In this document: positions 25,068 through 34,504 of the stretch, piece by piece
How positions within the stretch are numbered: the stretch's first letter is position 1
Layout of the letters: each line of letters begins with the position of its first letter
NCBI GenBank assembly: GCA_013822735.1
Contig: PNKZ01000001.1
Span: forward strand, 806,001 to 870,000
Source: Pirellula sp.
GTDB taxonomy: Bacteria > Planctomycetota > Planctomycetia > Pirellulales > PNKZ01
Reading direction: 5' to 3'
Length of the DNA stretch: 64,000 nt
Program-made: the position numbers and the translations under genes
Notes under the pieces: model-generated
Databases searched by the model: none
Seen by the model: the letters and a program-made list of their open reading frames with translations, nothing else
Told to the model about the DNA's origin: nothing

Positions 25068-27305
25068 ATGCGTCGCGCAGCCTGTTTGCTTTCGATCTGC
25101 TGCAGTTTGTTGATTGCCGGTCACTTCACCCTGGCGGATGCCGCCGATCTCACCGGCCGTAAGCCGAACATCGTGTTCGTCATCACCGACGACCAAGGCT
25201 ATGGCGACATTTCTGCGCACGGCAATCCCGTGTTGCAGACGCCGAACCTCGATCGACTGCATGCCGAAGGGGTGCGGTTCACCGATTTTCATGTGAGCCC
25301 GACGTGTTCCCCGACGCGCTCGTCGCTGATGAGCGGGCGTCACGAGTTTCGCAACGGCGTCACGCATACGATCTTAGAACGCGAGCGGATGTCGCTTGGC
25401 ACGGTGACGTTGCCGCAAACGCTCAAGGCCGCCGGCTACGCGACCGGCATTTTCGGCAAATGGCATCTCGGCGACGAAGCCGAATATCAACCGAATCGAC
25501 GCGGCTTTGACGAGGTGTTCATCCACGGCGGCGGCGGCATCGGGCAGAGTTATCCCGGCAGTTGCGGCGACGCTCCGGGCAACAAGTATTTCGACCCGGC
25601 TATTCTGCACAACGGTAAGTTCGAAAAGACCAAAGGCTATTGCACGGACGTCTTCTTTGCCGAAGCGATGAAGTGGATCGAAGCCCAAGCGAAAGTGACC
25701 CGCGCGGCAGGGCAGGGGCGTACACAGCCCTTCTTTTGCTACATCGCCACGAACGCGCCGCACGGACCGCTCGATTGCCCGCCGGATTACGAAGCCCGCT
25801 ACTCGAGCAAGGTCGACTCGCGTGACGTTGCGAAGTTCTTCGGGATGGTGGCGAACATCGACGACAACCTCGGCAAGCTGTTGCAGAAGCTCGCCGATCT
25901 CGGTATCGAGCGCGATACGCTCGTGATCTTCATGAACGATAACGGCGGTACGGCCGGCACGAAGGTGTTTAATGACGGCATGCACGGCCAAAAGGGAACG
26001 CCGTATCGCGGCGGGACGCGTGCGGCAAGTTTCTGGCGCTGGCCGGGCACGCTCAGCCCCGCCGATTGCCGTCGCCTCGCCGCGCACATCGACGTCTATC
26101 CCACGTTGGCGCAACTTGCCGGCGCTCCGCTCTCCGCGGCGGCGCAAGCACAGATCGAAGGTCGAAGTCTCGTGCCGCTGCTCGCCGAGCCGCAAGCCGA
26201 GTGGCCCGATCGGATTCTGTTCACGCACACAGGCCGGTGGCCGAAAGGAAGCGACGCGAATTTGGCGAAGTACGCCAACTGCTCGATTCGCAATCCGCGC
26301 TGGAATCTCGTTAGCCCGGGAAAGCCGGGACCACGAGGCAACCCGAATCCGGCGGTCGTCTCAAAGCGGACGACTCCCAACTGGGAACTCTATGATCTTT
26401 CGGCCGATCCCGGCGAAACGAAGAACCTTGCGGCCGAACATCCGGAAGTGATCGCCGAGTTGAGTAAGGCGTACGACAAGTGGTGGGCAGAAGTCGTGCC
26501 CGCCACGTTGGAGAATGAAAAGGCCGCAGGGCCGGCGATTAACCCCTTTCATGAAATCTACTATCGCCAGTTCGGCAAGCCGACGAGTGCGAAGGGGAAG
26601 TCCGATGAGGTGGTTGCGCAAGCGTCCGCGAAAGAGGATGCCGCAGGCCCGCCGAAGGCCGCCGCCAAGCCGAAGCCCGCGCGCCCGGCCGTGCGTCGTA
26701 AGCCGAGTCCGTCGCTGCAGCCGATCGTCGACGACCCCAAACTCCCGCGCGTGCTCCTCATCGGCGACTCGATCTCGATGGGCTACACGCTCGAAGTGCG
26801 CGATTTCTTGAAGGGGAAGGCCAACGTGCATCGCATTCCCACGAACGGCGGACCGACCATCAACGGCCTTATGCACCTGAAAACCTGGCTGGGCGACGGC
26901 AAATGGGACGTCATTCATTTCAATTGGGGTCTGCACGATTTGAAGTACATGCCCGACGGGCATCTGCAAGTCGCACCGGAAGCGTACGAGAAAAACCTGC
27001 GGGAGTTGGTCGCGCAAATGAAGGAGGTCGCCCCGGGCGCTAAGCTCATTTGGTGCTCGACCACGCCGTATCCGGAAGGGCTCACCGATCCGAAGCGCGT
27101 GGTATCGGACGTAACGAAGTACAACGCTTTGGCGAAGAAGGTGATGGACGAGGCAGGCGTGGAGATCAACGACCTCTACGGTTTTGTGCTGCCGCGGATG
27201 GCCGAGCTGCAAATTCCGGTGAACGTTCACTTCCACGAATTGGGCTCCGCCGTGATGGCGACGAAAGTCGGCGCCGAAATTGAGAAGCGGCTGCCGAAGA
27301 AGTAG
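25068..27305 (+). CDS. Secreted sulfatase fused to an SGNH/GDSL hydrolase
   Basis: The 745-residue protein starts MRRAACLLSICCSLLIAGHF, a Sec signal peptide. The sulfatase domain (about 32-500) has the metal-binding DDQGYGD and the formylglycine motif C80-S-P-T-R84, then FGKWHLG and NDNGG. A Pro/Lys-rich linker (about 525-555) leads to an SGNH hydrolase domain with GDS (Ser568), HFNWGLHDLK and a C-terminal His721. The formylglycine-generating enzyme is not in the window. Such a fusion could remove sulfate and ester groups from the same polysaccharide. In the SGNH domain the Asp normally three residues before the last His is missing at its usual place (N-V-H is read). The start follows TAT/GAGAATCTT with only a weak ribosome site. 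Confidence 0.9.
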   Translation: MRRAACLLSICCSLLIAGHFTLADAADLTGRKPNIVFVITDDQGYGDISAHGNPVLQTPNLDRLHAEGVRFTDFHVSPTCSPTRSSLMSGRHEFRNGVTHTILERERMSLGTVTLPQTLKAAGYATGIFGKWHLGDEAEYQPNRRGFDEVFIHGGGGIGQSYPGSCGDAPGNKYFDPAILHNGKFEKTKGYCTDVFFAEAMKWIEAQAKVTRAAGQGRTQPFFCYIATNAPHGPLDCPPDYEARYSSKVDSRDVAKFFGMVANIDDNLGKLLQKLADLGIERDTLVIFMNDNGGTAGTKVFNDGMHGQKGTPYRGGTRAASFWRWPGTLSPADCRRLAAHIDVYPTLAQLAGAPLSAAAQAQIEGRSLVPLLAEPQAEWPDRILFTHTGRWPKGSDANLAKYANCSIRNPRWNLVSPGKPGPRGNPNPAVVSKRTTPNWELYDLSADPGETKNLAAEHPEVIAELSKAYDKWWAEVVPATLENEKAAGPAINPFHEIYYRQFGKPTSAKGKSDEVVAQASAKEDAAGPPKAAAKPKPARPAVRRKPSPSLQPIVDDPKLPRVLLIGDSISMGYTLEVRDFLKGKANVHRIPTNGGPTINGLMHLKTWLGDGKWDVIHFNWGLHDLKYMPDGHLQVAPEAYEKNLRELVAQMKEVAPGAKLIWCSTTPYPEGLTDPKRVVSDVTKYNALAKKVMDEAGVEINDLYGFVLPRMAELQIPVNVHFHELGSAVMATKVGAEIEKRLPKK

Positions 27306-27317
27306 CGAACCGGCCGA

Positions 27318-28568
27318 TTAACTTAGCGCGGTATCGTTCAGCATTTCGCGTAGCGATTCGATGATCTGTTCTGGGTGACGCGCCGTGAGACGGCCGTCGC
27401 TTTGGACGTCGAGAAGTTGCCAACGAATCAACTTGTCGACGGCGTCCGACACGTCGAAGTCGACGTCGCGCATGAGTTCGGCTTGCAGCAGGCGCTCGGC
27501 GCTACGATCGAGATCTTCCATCATCCAGCCGTCGTGCGGGGCTTGCCGCCAGAGGAGGAACCAAGCCGTGAGCGCTTCGCGGTATTCTTGATCTTCGGCC
27601 TCGTCGCAAAGCCGGAGCAGCGCGCCCCAATCGCCGTCGAGCTTTTGGTAATAAAGGTTCTGCGTCAGGCTCAGTTGGTACTTCTCTTTGGTGCGCTTAT
27701 AGCCGAAGAACGAACGCCAACCGTAGCCGATGGTGCCGATGAACAGCGTGAGATAAGCGAACAAGCCGTAGAAGCCGACGGCCGCGACGAGCAAGGCCCC
27801 TTTGATGATCTTCCAGATGGTGATGACGATGCCGGTTACCGCGGGAAACCAAATCTTCCCTTGGTCGACCATCGTCATTTGCACGTTGGTGCCGGGGAGC
27901 ACCATATCGACATCCCCTTCGGGAATGTTTTTGAAGAGCTTGAGATAAATGCGGTTGGCGATGTAACCGCGCGTATCAAGCTTCGTCTCACGCGGTCGGA
28001 AGACGATCATGAGCCGCTGGTAGAGCGGCACGCGAATATGCTGTAGGCGAAACCACGACTTCCACGAGCGGCGTACGCGATGGTCGATCTTCTCCCCACG
28101 CGACCAAATTTCTAATCGCTCGAAAACGCCGAGGTCGACGCGCAAATTCAAGCCCCACGGGCTGACGGCGCTTACCGCCGCATCGACTTCTCCTCGCGGC
28201 AACGCGCGGAAGTTCGCCTTCTCCAGCAGCAGCTTCGCGTCGGTGAAGATCGCGTCGCTTCGTCGGTTTATCTCAGCCAGATCGCCGCGATGCAGCGAGT
28301 GAACGTCGGTGTCGGGGTCGAGGGTCGCGTAGTTGTCCTTCAAGCGCGCGGCGATCATGTGGTACTCGCGATGCACGACCGCTTCGAGCAGCTTGCAGAT
28401 TTCGCGAAACTGCATCGTGCACAACGCGTCGGGCTCGACGTGGCGGGCCAGTAGCGCTTCCAAATCACGACGGCCGACCGGAATGAACCGGCCCCGCTTG
28501 TATTTGTGAGGCCCGGGCTCGGCGTGCTCGGCCGCCTTCGCGACGTGTTTGGGGATGGTGTCCGACAT
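27318..28568 (-). CDS. DUF3754 (TMEM143-like) membrane protein
   Basis: The 416-residue protein matches DUF3754 by the block DMVLPGTNVQMTMVDQGKIW followed by one or two hydrophobic segments (IWKIIKGALLVAAVGFYGLF and the following stretch, about residues 260-310) and GWRSFFGYKRTKEKYQ. The N-terminal half is soluble with a FREICKLLEAVVHREYH helix, and the C-terminal part is helical (WRQAPHDGWMMEDLDRSAE). No enzyme activity is known for the family; the human member is mitochondrial TMEM143. It follows the unknown gene at 28601 by 32 bp in the same direction, and converges with the sulfatase gene with only 12 bp between. Confidence 0.8.
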   Translation of the reverse strand: MSDTIPKHVAKAAEHAEPGPHKYKRGRFIPVGRRDLEALLARHVEPDALCTMQFREICKLLEAVVHREYHMIAARLKDNYATLDPDTDVHSLHRGDLAEINRRSDAIFTDAKLLLEKANFRALPRGEVDAAVSAVSPWGLNLRVDLGVFERLEIWSRGEKIDHRVRRSWKSWFRLQHIRVPLYQRLMIVFRPRETKLDTRGYIANRIYLKLFKNIPEGDVDMVLPGTNVQMTMVDQGKIWFPAVTGIVITIWKIIKGALLVAAVGFYGLFAYLTLFIGTIGYGWRSFFGYKRTKEKYQLSLTQNLYYQKLDGDWGALLRLCDEAEDQEYREALTAWFLLWRQAPHDGWMMEDLDRSAERLLQAELMRDVDFDVSDAVDKLIRWQLLDVQSDGRLTARHPEQIIESLREMLNDTALS

Positions 28569-28600
28569 GGTTACGCTGTGCCCGACTAATTGTGCCGGGC

Positions 28601-29446
28601 CTATTCGTCGCTCGGGAGGTTATCGTTCGACGGGCCCATGAAGCGCGAGAGATCAATCCCGCCGCGCTGTTCTTCTTCCACCAGCTTTAAGCGCCCTTCC
28701 AAACGCTCCATGCGCCGCACCAAGAGCGGCAACACGTGCTTCTGTTCGTCGGCGCGTTGGAGTCGCGGGACGGTCGGGTAATTGAGGTGCCGCTGCAAGG
28801 CCGCGAAGAGCAAGAGCGGGTCCTTCTGACGATTCGCCAACGCGATGCGTCCTTCCTTTTCGCCGAACAGAATCGGTCGTTCCGGGCCGTCGAGATCGAG
28901 CCCCTGCGCGCGACGCGCTTTGAGATAATGTTCGCTGCGCCCGTAGATCAGGTCGGCAAAATCGACGATGCCGATTTGTCGTCGAACGTTGAGGATCCAT
29001 TCGGACCATTCGGGCGTGTAGATCGGATCGCGCGAAATGGCTTCCAATCCGCGATCGTAGCCGAGGCGATTGCGTGCGAGGCTTTCGAATTGATAGACGA
29101 ACGAGGCCTGGGGCGTGCTTCCCTCCCCGCGAAACGCCGCTTCACGACGAAGAACGTCGATGGCGGTGCGGAAATCAAACTTTCCGCCGTCGCGTTCCGA
29201 CTCGCTGACGACGAAGGCCTGAAACGGCGTGAAGTAATGGCTCAGTCGGCGCATGCCTTCGCTGAGGCCGCCGGTGAGCTTGAGTTCCGATGTGAGGAAA
29301 TCGACCGCTTTGGGCAGATTCGTCGTGGAAAGGAGTTCTTCACGAATCGATTGCAGCAAGTCTTGCACGGACGCGTTGTCGCCCATCCGCTCCAATAGCG
29401 AGCGGAAGAGGTACGCTTGTTCGATGTATTCGTCCCGTTCGAGCAT
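28601..29446 (-). CDS. Unknown protein, operon partner of the DUF3754 gene
   Basis: I do not recognise this 281-residue protein. It is soluble, without a signal peptide or membrane segment, rich in charged residues and mainly helical by eye. Stretches such as FLTSELKLTGGLSEGMRRLSHYFTPFQAFV and VRRQIGIVDFADLIYGRSEHYL look folded. The C-terminus (LVRRMERLEGRLKLVEEEQRGG) is likely a short coiled coil. It is the first gene of a two-gene unit with DUF3754, so the two may act together, perhaps as a soluble subunit of a membrane complex (inference). Possible -10 sequence TACAAT lies at 29492-29487, without a clear -35. Confidence 0.7.
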   Translation of the reverse strand: MLERDEYIEQAYLFRSLLERMGDNASVQDLLQSIREELLSTTNLPKAVDFLTSELKLTGGLSEGMRRLSHYFTPFQAFVVSESERDGGKFDFRTAIDVLRREAAFRGEGSTPQASFVYQFESLARNRLGYDRGLEAISRDPIYTPEWSEWILNVRRQIGIVDFADLIYGRSEHYLKARRAQGLDLDGPERPILFGEKEGRIALANRQKDPLLLFAALQRHLNYPTVPRLQRADEQKHVLPLLVRRMERLEGRLKLVEEEQRGGIDLSRFMGPSNDNLPSDE

Positions 29447-29547
29447 GACGTTCCCGGTCGGCTGCGAATCTGACTCCGGCGGATCTATTGTAACCGGTCG
29501 GTGCGCGGACGGGGCAGGGGAGAGCTAGTTGATCGTGGTCAAAGCCC

Positions 29548-29609
29548 TATAATGACGCTACCGGCCCTGTTTTCTGTGGAAGAAGCGGCCCCCGCACGCT
29601 TGCTGCGGG
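29548..29609 (+). promoter_or_regulatory. ribBA leader: consensus -10 and a short hairpin
   Basis: A perfect TATAAT at 29548-29553 lies about 100 nt upstream of ribBA; the nearest -35-like TTGATC is only 13 bp away, so the promoter call is weak. In the leader, CCCGCA (29591-29596) and TGCGGG (29604-29609) form a small hairpin. I do not see the conserved parts of an FMN riboswitch. Confidence 0.35.
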
Positions 29610-29654
29610 AGCGTTCTTAACGGCTCGGCCTTACGGTTTGCCCGGGAGCTTGTA

Positions 29655-30863
29655 GTGTCCGATCAGTATTCGACGATTGAAGCGGTGGTGGAAGCGATCG
29701 CCCGCGGCGAGGTCGTCATCGTGGTCGACGCCGAAGATCGCGAGAACGAGGGTGACTTCGTTTGTGCCGCGGAAGCGGCGACGCCGGCGATCATCAATTT
29801 CATGATTACGCACGGCCGGGGCCAAGTCTGTATTCCGGTCCTGCCCGACGTTTGTCGCCGGCTCGAACTGCCGATGATGGTCGAGACCAATACCGCCCCG
29901 CTCGGTACGGCGTTCACGGTGCCGATCGACCATTACACGAACAAGACCGGCATCACGGCGCAGGAGCGCGCCGCGACGGTGCTGGCCGTGATCGATCCGA
30001 AGAGTAAGCCCGCCGATTTCGCGCGGCCCGGGCATATGTTTCCTCTGCAGGCACGCGAAGGGGGCGTGTTGCGGAGAGCCGGGCATACGGAAGCCGCCAT
30101 CGACTTGGCCCGGCTTGCCGGTCGCTTTCCCGCCGGAGTGCTCTGCGAGATTCTCGATTCCGAAGGGAATCGAGCCGATCGCGTTCAGCTTTTCCGGCTG
30201 GCGCGCGAGCACAATCTCGAAATCATCACCATTGAACAATTGATACGCCATCGGCGGATGAGCGAGAAACTCGTCTATCGCACGGCCGAAGCCGATCTGC
30301 CGACGAAGTACGGCACCGGTCGCATCGTCGCCTACGGCGTGAAGTACGAAACGCAGGAGCCGATTGCGCTGGCGATGGGCGACCTTACAACGGCCGAAGC
30401 GCCGCTCGTGCGGATGCACTCTTCGTGCTTTACCGGCGACTTGCTGGCGTCGCTACGCTGCGACTGCGGCGACCAGCTGCACATGGCGCTGGAGATGATC
30501 AGCAATCACGGGGCCGGCGTGCTTGTTTACTTGCCGCAAGAAGGTCGCGGCATCGGGTTGGTGGAGAAGATCAAAGCCTACGCTCTCCAGGACGAAGGGC
30601 TGGATACCGTCGACGCGAATCTGCGGCTCGGGCACAAAGTCGATTCGCGCGAGTACGGCGTCGGCATCCAGATCTTGAAGGATCTCGGCCTGCGAAAGAT
30701 TCGTCTGCTGACGAACAACCCGAAGAAAATCGACGCGTTTCTTGCCGGCGGCTTCGACCTGCAAGTGGTCGACCAGATTCCGATCGTGCCGCCGATTCAC
30801 GAGCACAACGCGAAGTACCTGGCGACCAAACGGGACAAGCTCGGTCACACGTTGCCGGAATAA
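29655..30863 (+). CDS. ribBA: Bifunctional 3,4-dihydroxy-2-butanone-4-phosphate synthase / GTP cyclohydrolase II
   Basis: The 402-residue protein begins at a GTG. Residues 1-205 are the RibB domain: DAEDRENEGDFVCAAE, HGRGQVC, TNKTGITAQERAAT and GHTEAAIDLARLAG hold the acidic and His residues binding Mg and ribulose-5-phosphate. Residues 206-402 are the RibA domain with the zinc Cys set in CFTGDLLASLRCDCGDQL, GRGIGL, and LRLGHKVDSREYGVG. It catalyses two entry steps of riboflavin synthesis in the cytoplasm. No other rib gene is nearby. It converges with fabF across a GC-rich hairpin. Confidence 0.96.
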   Translation: MSDQYSTIEAVVEAIARGEVVIVVDAEDRENEGDFVCAAEAATPAIINFMITHGRGQVCIPVLPDVCRRLELPMMVETNTAPLGTAFTVPIDHYTNKTGITAQERAATVLAVIDPKSKPADFARPGHMFPLQAREGGVLRRAGHTEAAIDLARLAGRFPAGVLCEILDSEGNRADRVQLFRLAREHNLEIITIEQLIRHRRMSEKLVYRTAEADLPTKYGTGRIVAYGVKYETQEPIALAMGDLTTAEAPLVRMHSSCFTGDLLASLRCDCGDQLHMALEMISNHGAGVLVYLPQEGRGIGLVEKIKAYALQDEGLDTVDANLRLGHKVDSREYGVGIQILKDLGLRKIRLLTNNPKKIDAFLAGGFDLQVVDQIPIVPPIHEHNAKYLATKRDKLGHTLPE

Positions 30864-30911
30864 TACGCGGTCATTGGAAGCACGCGGAACGGCGGCGTCC
30901 GGAAATGCAGA

Positions 30912-30932
30912 CGGCGGGGATAAACCCCGCCG
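30912..30932. terminator. GC hairpin between convergent ribBA and fabF
   Basis: Arms CGGCGGGG (30912-30919) and CCCCGCCG (30925-30932) pair perfectly around ATAAA. It sits midway between two converging stop codons, so it may end transcription from both sides, although no T-run follows on either strand. It may equally be a dispersed palindrome. Confidence 0.5.
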
Positions 30933-30968
30933 CTCGCCGGTGCTTGGTATGTCGTCGGAACTTTGTCT

Positions 30969-32207
30969 TTACCGCAGCCGGCCCGCGATAAGCGAAGCGT
31001 TGTGCCCGCCGAAGCCGAAGCTGTTCGACATGATGATGTTGAGCTTTCGTTCCCGCGGGCGGAGCGGCGTGTAATCGAGATCACACCCTTCATCCGGCGA
31101 TTCGAGGTTGATCGTCGGCGGCACGACGTTGTCTCGTAGCGCCAACAAGCTCAGCACCAATTCGACGCCGCCGCTGGCTCCCAGCAAGTGGCCGAGTTGG
31201 CTCTTCGTGCTCGAGATGCTCACCTTCTTCGCGTAGTCGGTGAAGATGGTCTTGATCGCGGCGGTCTCGGCTTTATCTCCCAGCGGGGTGCTGGTGCCGT
31301 GCGCGTTGATGTAGTCGATTTCGTCGGGGTTGAGCTTGGCATCGCGCAAGGCCAAGTGCATCGACTTCGCCGCTCCCTTGCCTTCTTCGTCGGGCTGCGT
31401 GATGTGGCCGCCGTCGGAACTGACGCCGTAGCCGAGCATTTCCGCATAGATGCGGGCGCCGCGGGCTTTGGCATGTTCGAGTTCTTCGAGCACCAGCAAG
31501 CCGGCCCCTTCGGAAAGAACGAAGCCGTCGCGATCTCGATCCCACGGACGACTGGCCCGCGGCGGATCGTCGTTGCGTTCCGAGAGGGCGCGCATGTTGG
31601 CGAAGCCGCTGATGCCCATCGGGGTGAGCGCCGCTTCGGTGCCGCCGGTGATCATGACGTCGGCGTTGTCGTACTGAATGGCCTTAAAGGCCTCGCCGAT
31701 GCCGTTGGCCGCGCTGGCGCAGGCCGTGGCCACGGCGGCGCTGGGGCCGCGCAAGCCGTATTGAATAGATACATGGCCGGCCGCCGCGTTTACCATCAGT
31801 TTCGGAATGGTGAACGCCGAGACGCGATCGGGGCCCTTCTCAAGCAGCCGCGTATGCTGCTCTTCGATTTCGTTGAGGCCGCCGATGCCCGAGCCGAGAA
31901 TAACGCCGCAACGGTAGGCGTCTTCCTTGGTGAAATCCAAGCCGGAATCGCGCACCGCATCAATGCCCGCCACCAGCGCAAACTGGGTAAAGCGGTCGAT
32001 GCGCTTGGCATCCTTGGGCGACACGTAGGCGTCGGTAGACCAGTTGCGAACTTCGCCGGCGAACCTCACTTTGAAGTTCGTGGTGGGGAACAAGTTGATC
32101 GGACCCACGCCGCTTTCGCCTGCGCAGATCCGTTTCCACAAGTCCTCAACTTGGCAGCTCAGCCCGGTCACGGCACCAAGACCGGTGATGACGACTCGGC
32201 GTTTCAT
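30969..32207 (-). CDS. fabF: Beta-ketoacyl-ACP synthase II
   Basis: The 412-residue condensing enzyme has active-site Cys in [16 protein letters not shown] (about residue 165), the two His residues in [11 protein letters not shown] and GHLLGASGG, and FGGHNAS near the C-terminus. It extends acyl-ACP with malonyl-ACP in fatty acid synthesis. Its ATG overlaps the acpP stop (32204-32207), so it is translationally coupled to the carrier protein. It is the last gene of the rpmF-fabD-fabG-acpP-fabF group. Confidence 0.96.
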   Translation of the reverse strand: MKRRVVITGLGAVTGLSCQVEDLWKRICAGESGVGPINLFPTTNFKVRFAGEVRNWSTDAYVSPKDAKRIDRFTQFALVAGIDAVRDSGLDFTKEDAYRCGVILGSGIGGLNEIEEQHTRLLEKGPDRVSAFTIPKLMVNAAAGHVSIQYGLRGPSAAVATACASAANGIGEAFKAIQYDNADVMITGGTEAALTPMGISGFANMRALSERNDDPPRASRPWDRDRDGFVLSEGAGLLVLEELEHAKARGARIYAEMLGYGVSSDGGHITQPDEEGKGAAKSMHLALRDAKLNPDEIDYINAHGTSTPLGDKAETAAIKTIFTDYAKKVSISSTKSQLGHLLGASGGVELVLSLLALRDNVVPPTINLESPDEGCDLDYTPLRPRERKLNIIMSNSFGFGGHNASLIAGRLR

Positions 32208-32452
32208 TTATTCGCGTTGGCCTGAGACTGTTCGATATAGTCAATCGCCTGACCGACGGTTTGGATCTTCTCCGCGGCGTCGTCGGGGATGTTGATATCG
32301 AATTCTTCTTCAAGCTCCATGACCAGCTCGACCGTATCGAGCGAGTCGGCGCCGAGGTCGTTTACGAACGAAGTCTCACGCGAGACTTGTTCTTTGTTCA
32401 CACCCAACTGCTCGGACACGATGTCGATTACACGTTCTGAAACTGAGGCCAC
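32204..32452 (-). CDS. acpP: Acyl carrier protein
   Basis: The 82-residue acidic four-helix protein has the 4'-phosphopantetheine attachment Ser in [18 protein letters not shown] (about residue 37). It starts at a GTG with a strong GGAGGA 8 nt upstream. It carries growing acyl chains between FabD, FabG and FabF, encoded beside it. A 287-bp gap separates it from fabG upstream, long enough for its own promoter; I could not pick one with confidence. Confidence 0.96.
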   Translation of the reverse strand: MASVSERVIDIVSEQLGVNKEQVSRETSFVNDLGADSLDTVELVMELEEEFDINIPDDAAEKIQTVGQAIDYIEQSQANANK

Positions 32453-32739
32453 CTTGGGGTTCCTCCAACGGCGCTAAATACAAACAGGACAAAAACTTCA
32501 AACACGACCGCATCGGCGGCCGCGAGTACTTACTGGTTCTTAAAAAGACTCTCTATTCTTCGCCCGACCGGCAACGCCGGCAACCGCTTGAAGATGGAGA
32601 AGCTCTGCAAAGAAGGTCAAGATATACCGACTTTTCCTACACGTGTCCATACGTCATCGGGCTGTGCCGTTTTGGCCGGCAAAGCCTTATCGGCCGCCGA
32701 CTTCCGACACTTGAGCCCCGATGGCTGGGGCCCTTGACC

Positions 32740-33519
32740 TTAGGCCGTCATGCCGCCGTCGACCACGAGCAACTGCCCGGTGATGTACGCCGATGCCGGA
32801 GCGGCAAGGAACAGGGTGGCATTGGCAATGTCTTCCGGCTTGCCCAACCGTTTGGCGGGGATACGCTTCTGCACTTCGTCGAGGATCGCGTCGCCGAGGG
32901 CCGCCGTCATGTCGCTTTCGATGAAGCCGGGGGCAATGGCGTTTACGGTGATCTTTCGACCGCCAAGTTCGCGGGCCACGGTACGCGTAAAGCCGTGGAG
33001 AGCCGCCTTCGAGGCCGAATAGTTCGCCTGGCCTGGGTTGCCGATCACGGCCCCCGAAACGCTCGCCATATTGATAATCCGGCCGTAACGGGCCGACATC
33101 ATCACGCGGCTCGCGGCCCGGGCGAAGAGAAACGCGCCCCGAAGGTTCGTGTTAATTACTTCGTCCCACTGCTCGTCTTCCATGCGCGGTAGGAGAGTGT
33201 CGCGGGTGATGCCGGCATTATTGACGAGAATTTGCAGCCCGCCGAAGCGCTCTACAACCTTGTCGACCACTTCATCGACGCTCTTGCCTTGCGAGACGTC
33301 GCAGGTGAATGCTTCGGCAACACCGCCGGCGGCGACCACGGCATCGACCGTTTCTTTAAGTTTGTCGGCGCTGCGTGCGACGCAAGCGACGTTGGCTCCG
33401 GCCTTGCCGAAGGCCAGCGCGATCGCACGACCGAGCCCGCGCGAGGCGCCGGTAACGAGCGCCGTTTGGCCTTTGAGGTCGACCGTGGTTTCTCCGGTGG
33501 GTGCTTCAGGGCGTGCCAT
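32740..33519 (-). CDS. fabG: 3-oxoacyl-ACP reductase
   Basis: The 259-residue classical SDR has ALVTGASRGLGRAIA for NADPH, NNAGITRDTLL, and the catalytic Tyr-x3-Lys in NYSASKAALHGF. The C-terminal YITGQLLVVDGGM is typical. It reduces beta-ketoacyl-ACP in the fatty acid cycle. The start has GAAGAGGAA upstream; the first 15 residues extend beyond the fold. Its position between fabD and acpP matches the common fab cluster order. Confidence 0.93.
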   Translation of the reverse strand: MARPEAPTGETTVDLKGQTALVTGASRGLGRAIALAFGKAGANVACVARSADKLKETVDAVVAAGGVAEAFTCDVSQGKSVDEVVDKVVERFGGLQILVNNAGITRDTLLPRMEDEQWDEVINTNLRGAFLFARAASRVMMSARYGRIINMASVSGAVIGNPGQANYSASKAALHGFTRTVARELGGRKITVNAIAPGFIESDMTAALGDAILDEVQKRIPAKRLGKPEDIANATLFLAAPASAYITGQLLVVDGGMTA

Positions 33520-33595
33520 AAGTTCCTCTTCTTAGTCAGCTGTTCGAGTGGGGGCGATGCGGCGAGAGCCGTCTCGGCAGATATTTCGAGTAAGC

Positions 33596-34504
33596 CTATT
33601 CGAGTACGCCTTCGCAGGGCGTTTTGCGATCGATCCGTTTCAGGAGCCCGCGCAAGACGCGCCCCGGCCCGACTTCGTAAAACTGGCCGCAGCCTTGAGC
33701 CAGCAAATAACGGACGGAATCTTCCCAGCGCACCGGCGACACAAGTTGCTGCACGAGTAGGGCGCGAATCTCCTCCGGATCATCATGCGGAGTCGCATCG
33801 ACGTTGGAAACGACCGGAATTCGCGGCTTTTTCATCGGCACTTCGGCCAAGGCAGCGGTGAGGCGGTCGCGGGCGCTTTGCATGATTTTCGTATGAAACG
33901 CCCCGGCGACTGCCAAGGGGATGGCCTTCATAGCACCGAGCGACGGCGCCAATTCGGCGGCTCGTTCGCAAGCGCCGTTAGCGCCCGACACGACGATGTT
34001 GCCCGGACAGAGCAAGTTGGCGATTTCGAGAATGTCTCCCTGGCGGGCTTGCGCACAAAGCTCTTCGACTTGCGGACGCTCCAGCCCGAGGATGCTCACC
34101 ATGCCGCTCGGCACGGCGTCGGCGGCGGCCTGCATGGCGCTGCCCCGTTCTTGAACGAGACGTAAGCCGTCTTCAAACTCGATGACGCCGGCAAACGTGA
34201 GAGCCGTGTACTCGCCAAGGCTTAACCCGGCCGCGGCCGAGCAGCCGGTCACGACATCGGGCGACTTCGCGCGCAGGCTCTCCAATGCGGCTAGGCTCGT
34301 TACGTAGAGAGCCGGCTGGCTGCGGTCTGTTTGGTCGAGTTCTTCGGCCGGGCCGCTGAAGCAGAGCGTCGCCAAGTCGTAGCCGAGAACGGTGCCGGCG
34401 CGATCGAACAACGCCTTCGCGGCCGGAAGTTCGTCGTACACGGCTTGGCCCATGCCGACGGCTTGGGCACCTTGGCCGGGGAAAAGAAATGCGGTCTTGC
34501 TCAC
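33596..34504 (-). CDS. fabD: Malonyl-CoA-ACP transacylase
   Basis: The 302-residue protein has FPGQGAQAVGMG at the N-terminus, the nucleophile Ser in AGLSLGEYTALTFAG (the frequent His before Ser is Leu here), an Arg in QERGSAMQ and the catalytic His in GAFHTKIMQ. It loads malonyl groups on ACP for fatty acid synthesis. A GTG start is used. It lies 76 bp upstream of fabG and 163 bp downstream of rpmF. Confidence 0.95.
   Translation of the reverse strand: MSKTAFLFPGQGAQAVGMGQAVYDELPAAKALFDRAGTVLGYDLATLCFSGPAEELDQTDRSQPALYVTSLAALESLRAKSPDVVTGCSAAAGLSLGEYTALTFAGVIEFEDGLRLVQERGSAMQAAADAVPSGMVSILGLERPQVEELCAQARQGDILEIANLLCPGNIVVSGANGACERAAELAPSLGAMKAIPLAVAGAFHTKIMQSARDRLTAALAEVPMKKPRIPVVSNVDATPHDDPEEIRALLVQQLVSPVRWEDSVRYLLAQGCGQFYEVGPGRVLRGLLKRIDRKTPCEGVLE

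Noticed and set aside
29447-29654. FMN riboswitch ahead of ribBA
   Set aside because: Only a single short hairpin is visible; the conserved multi-stem pattern of the RFN element is absent.
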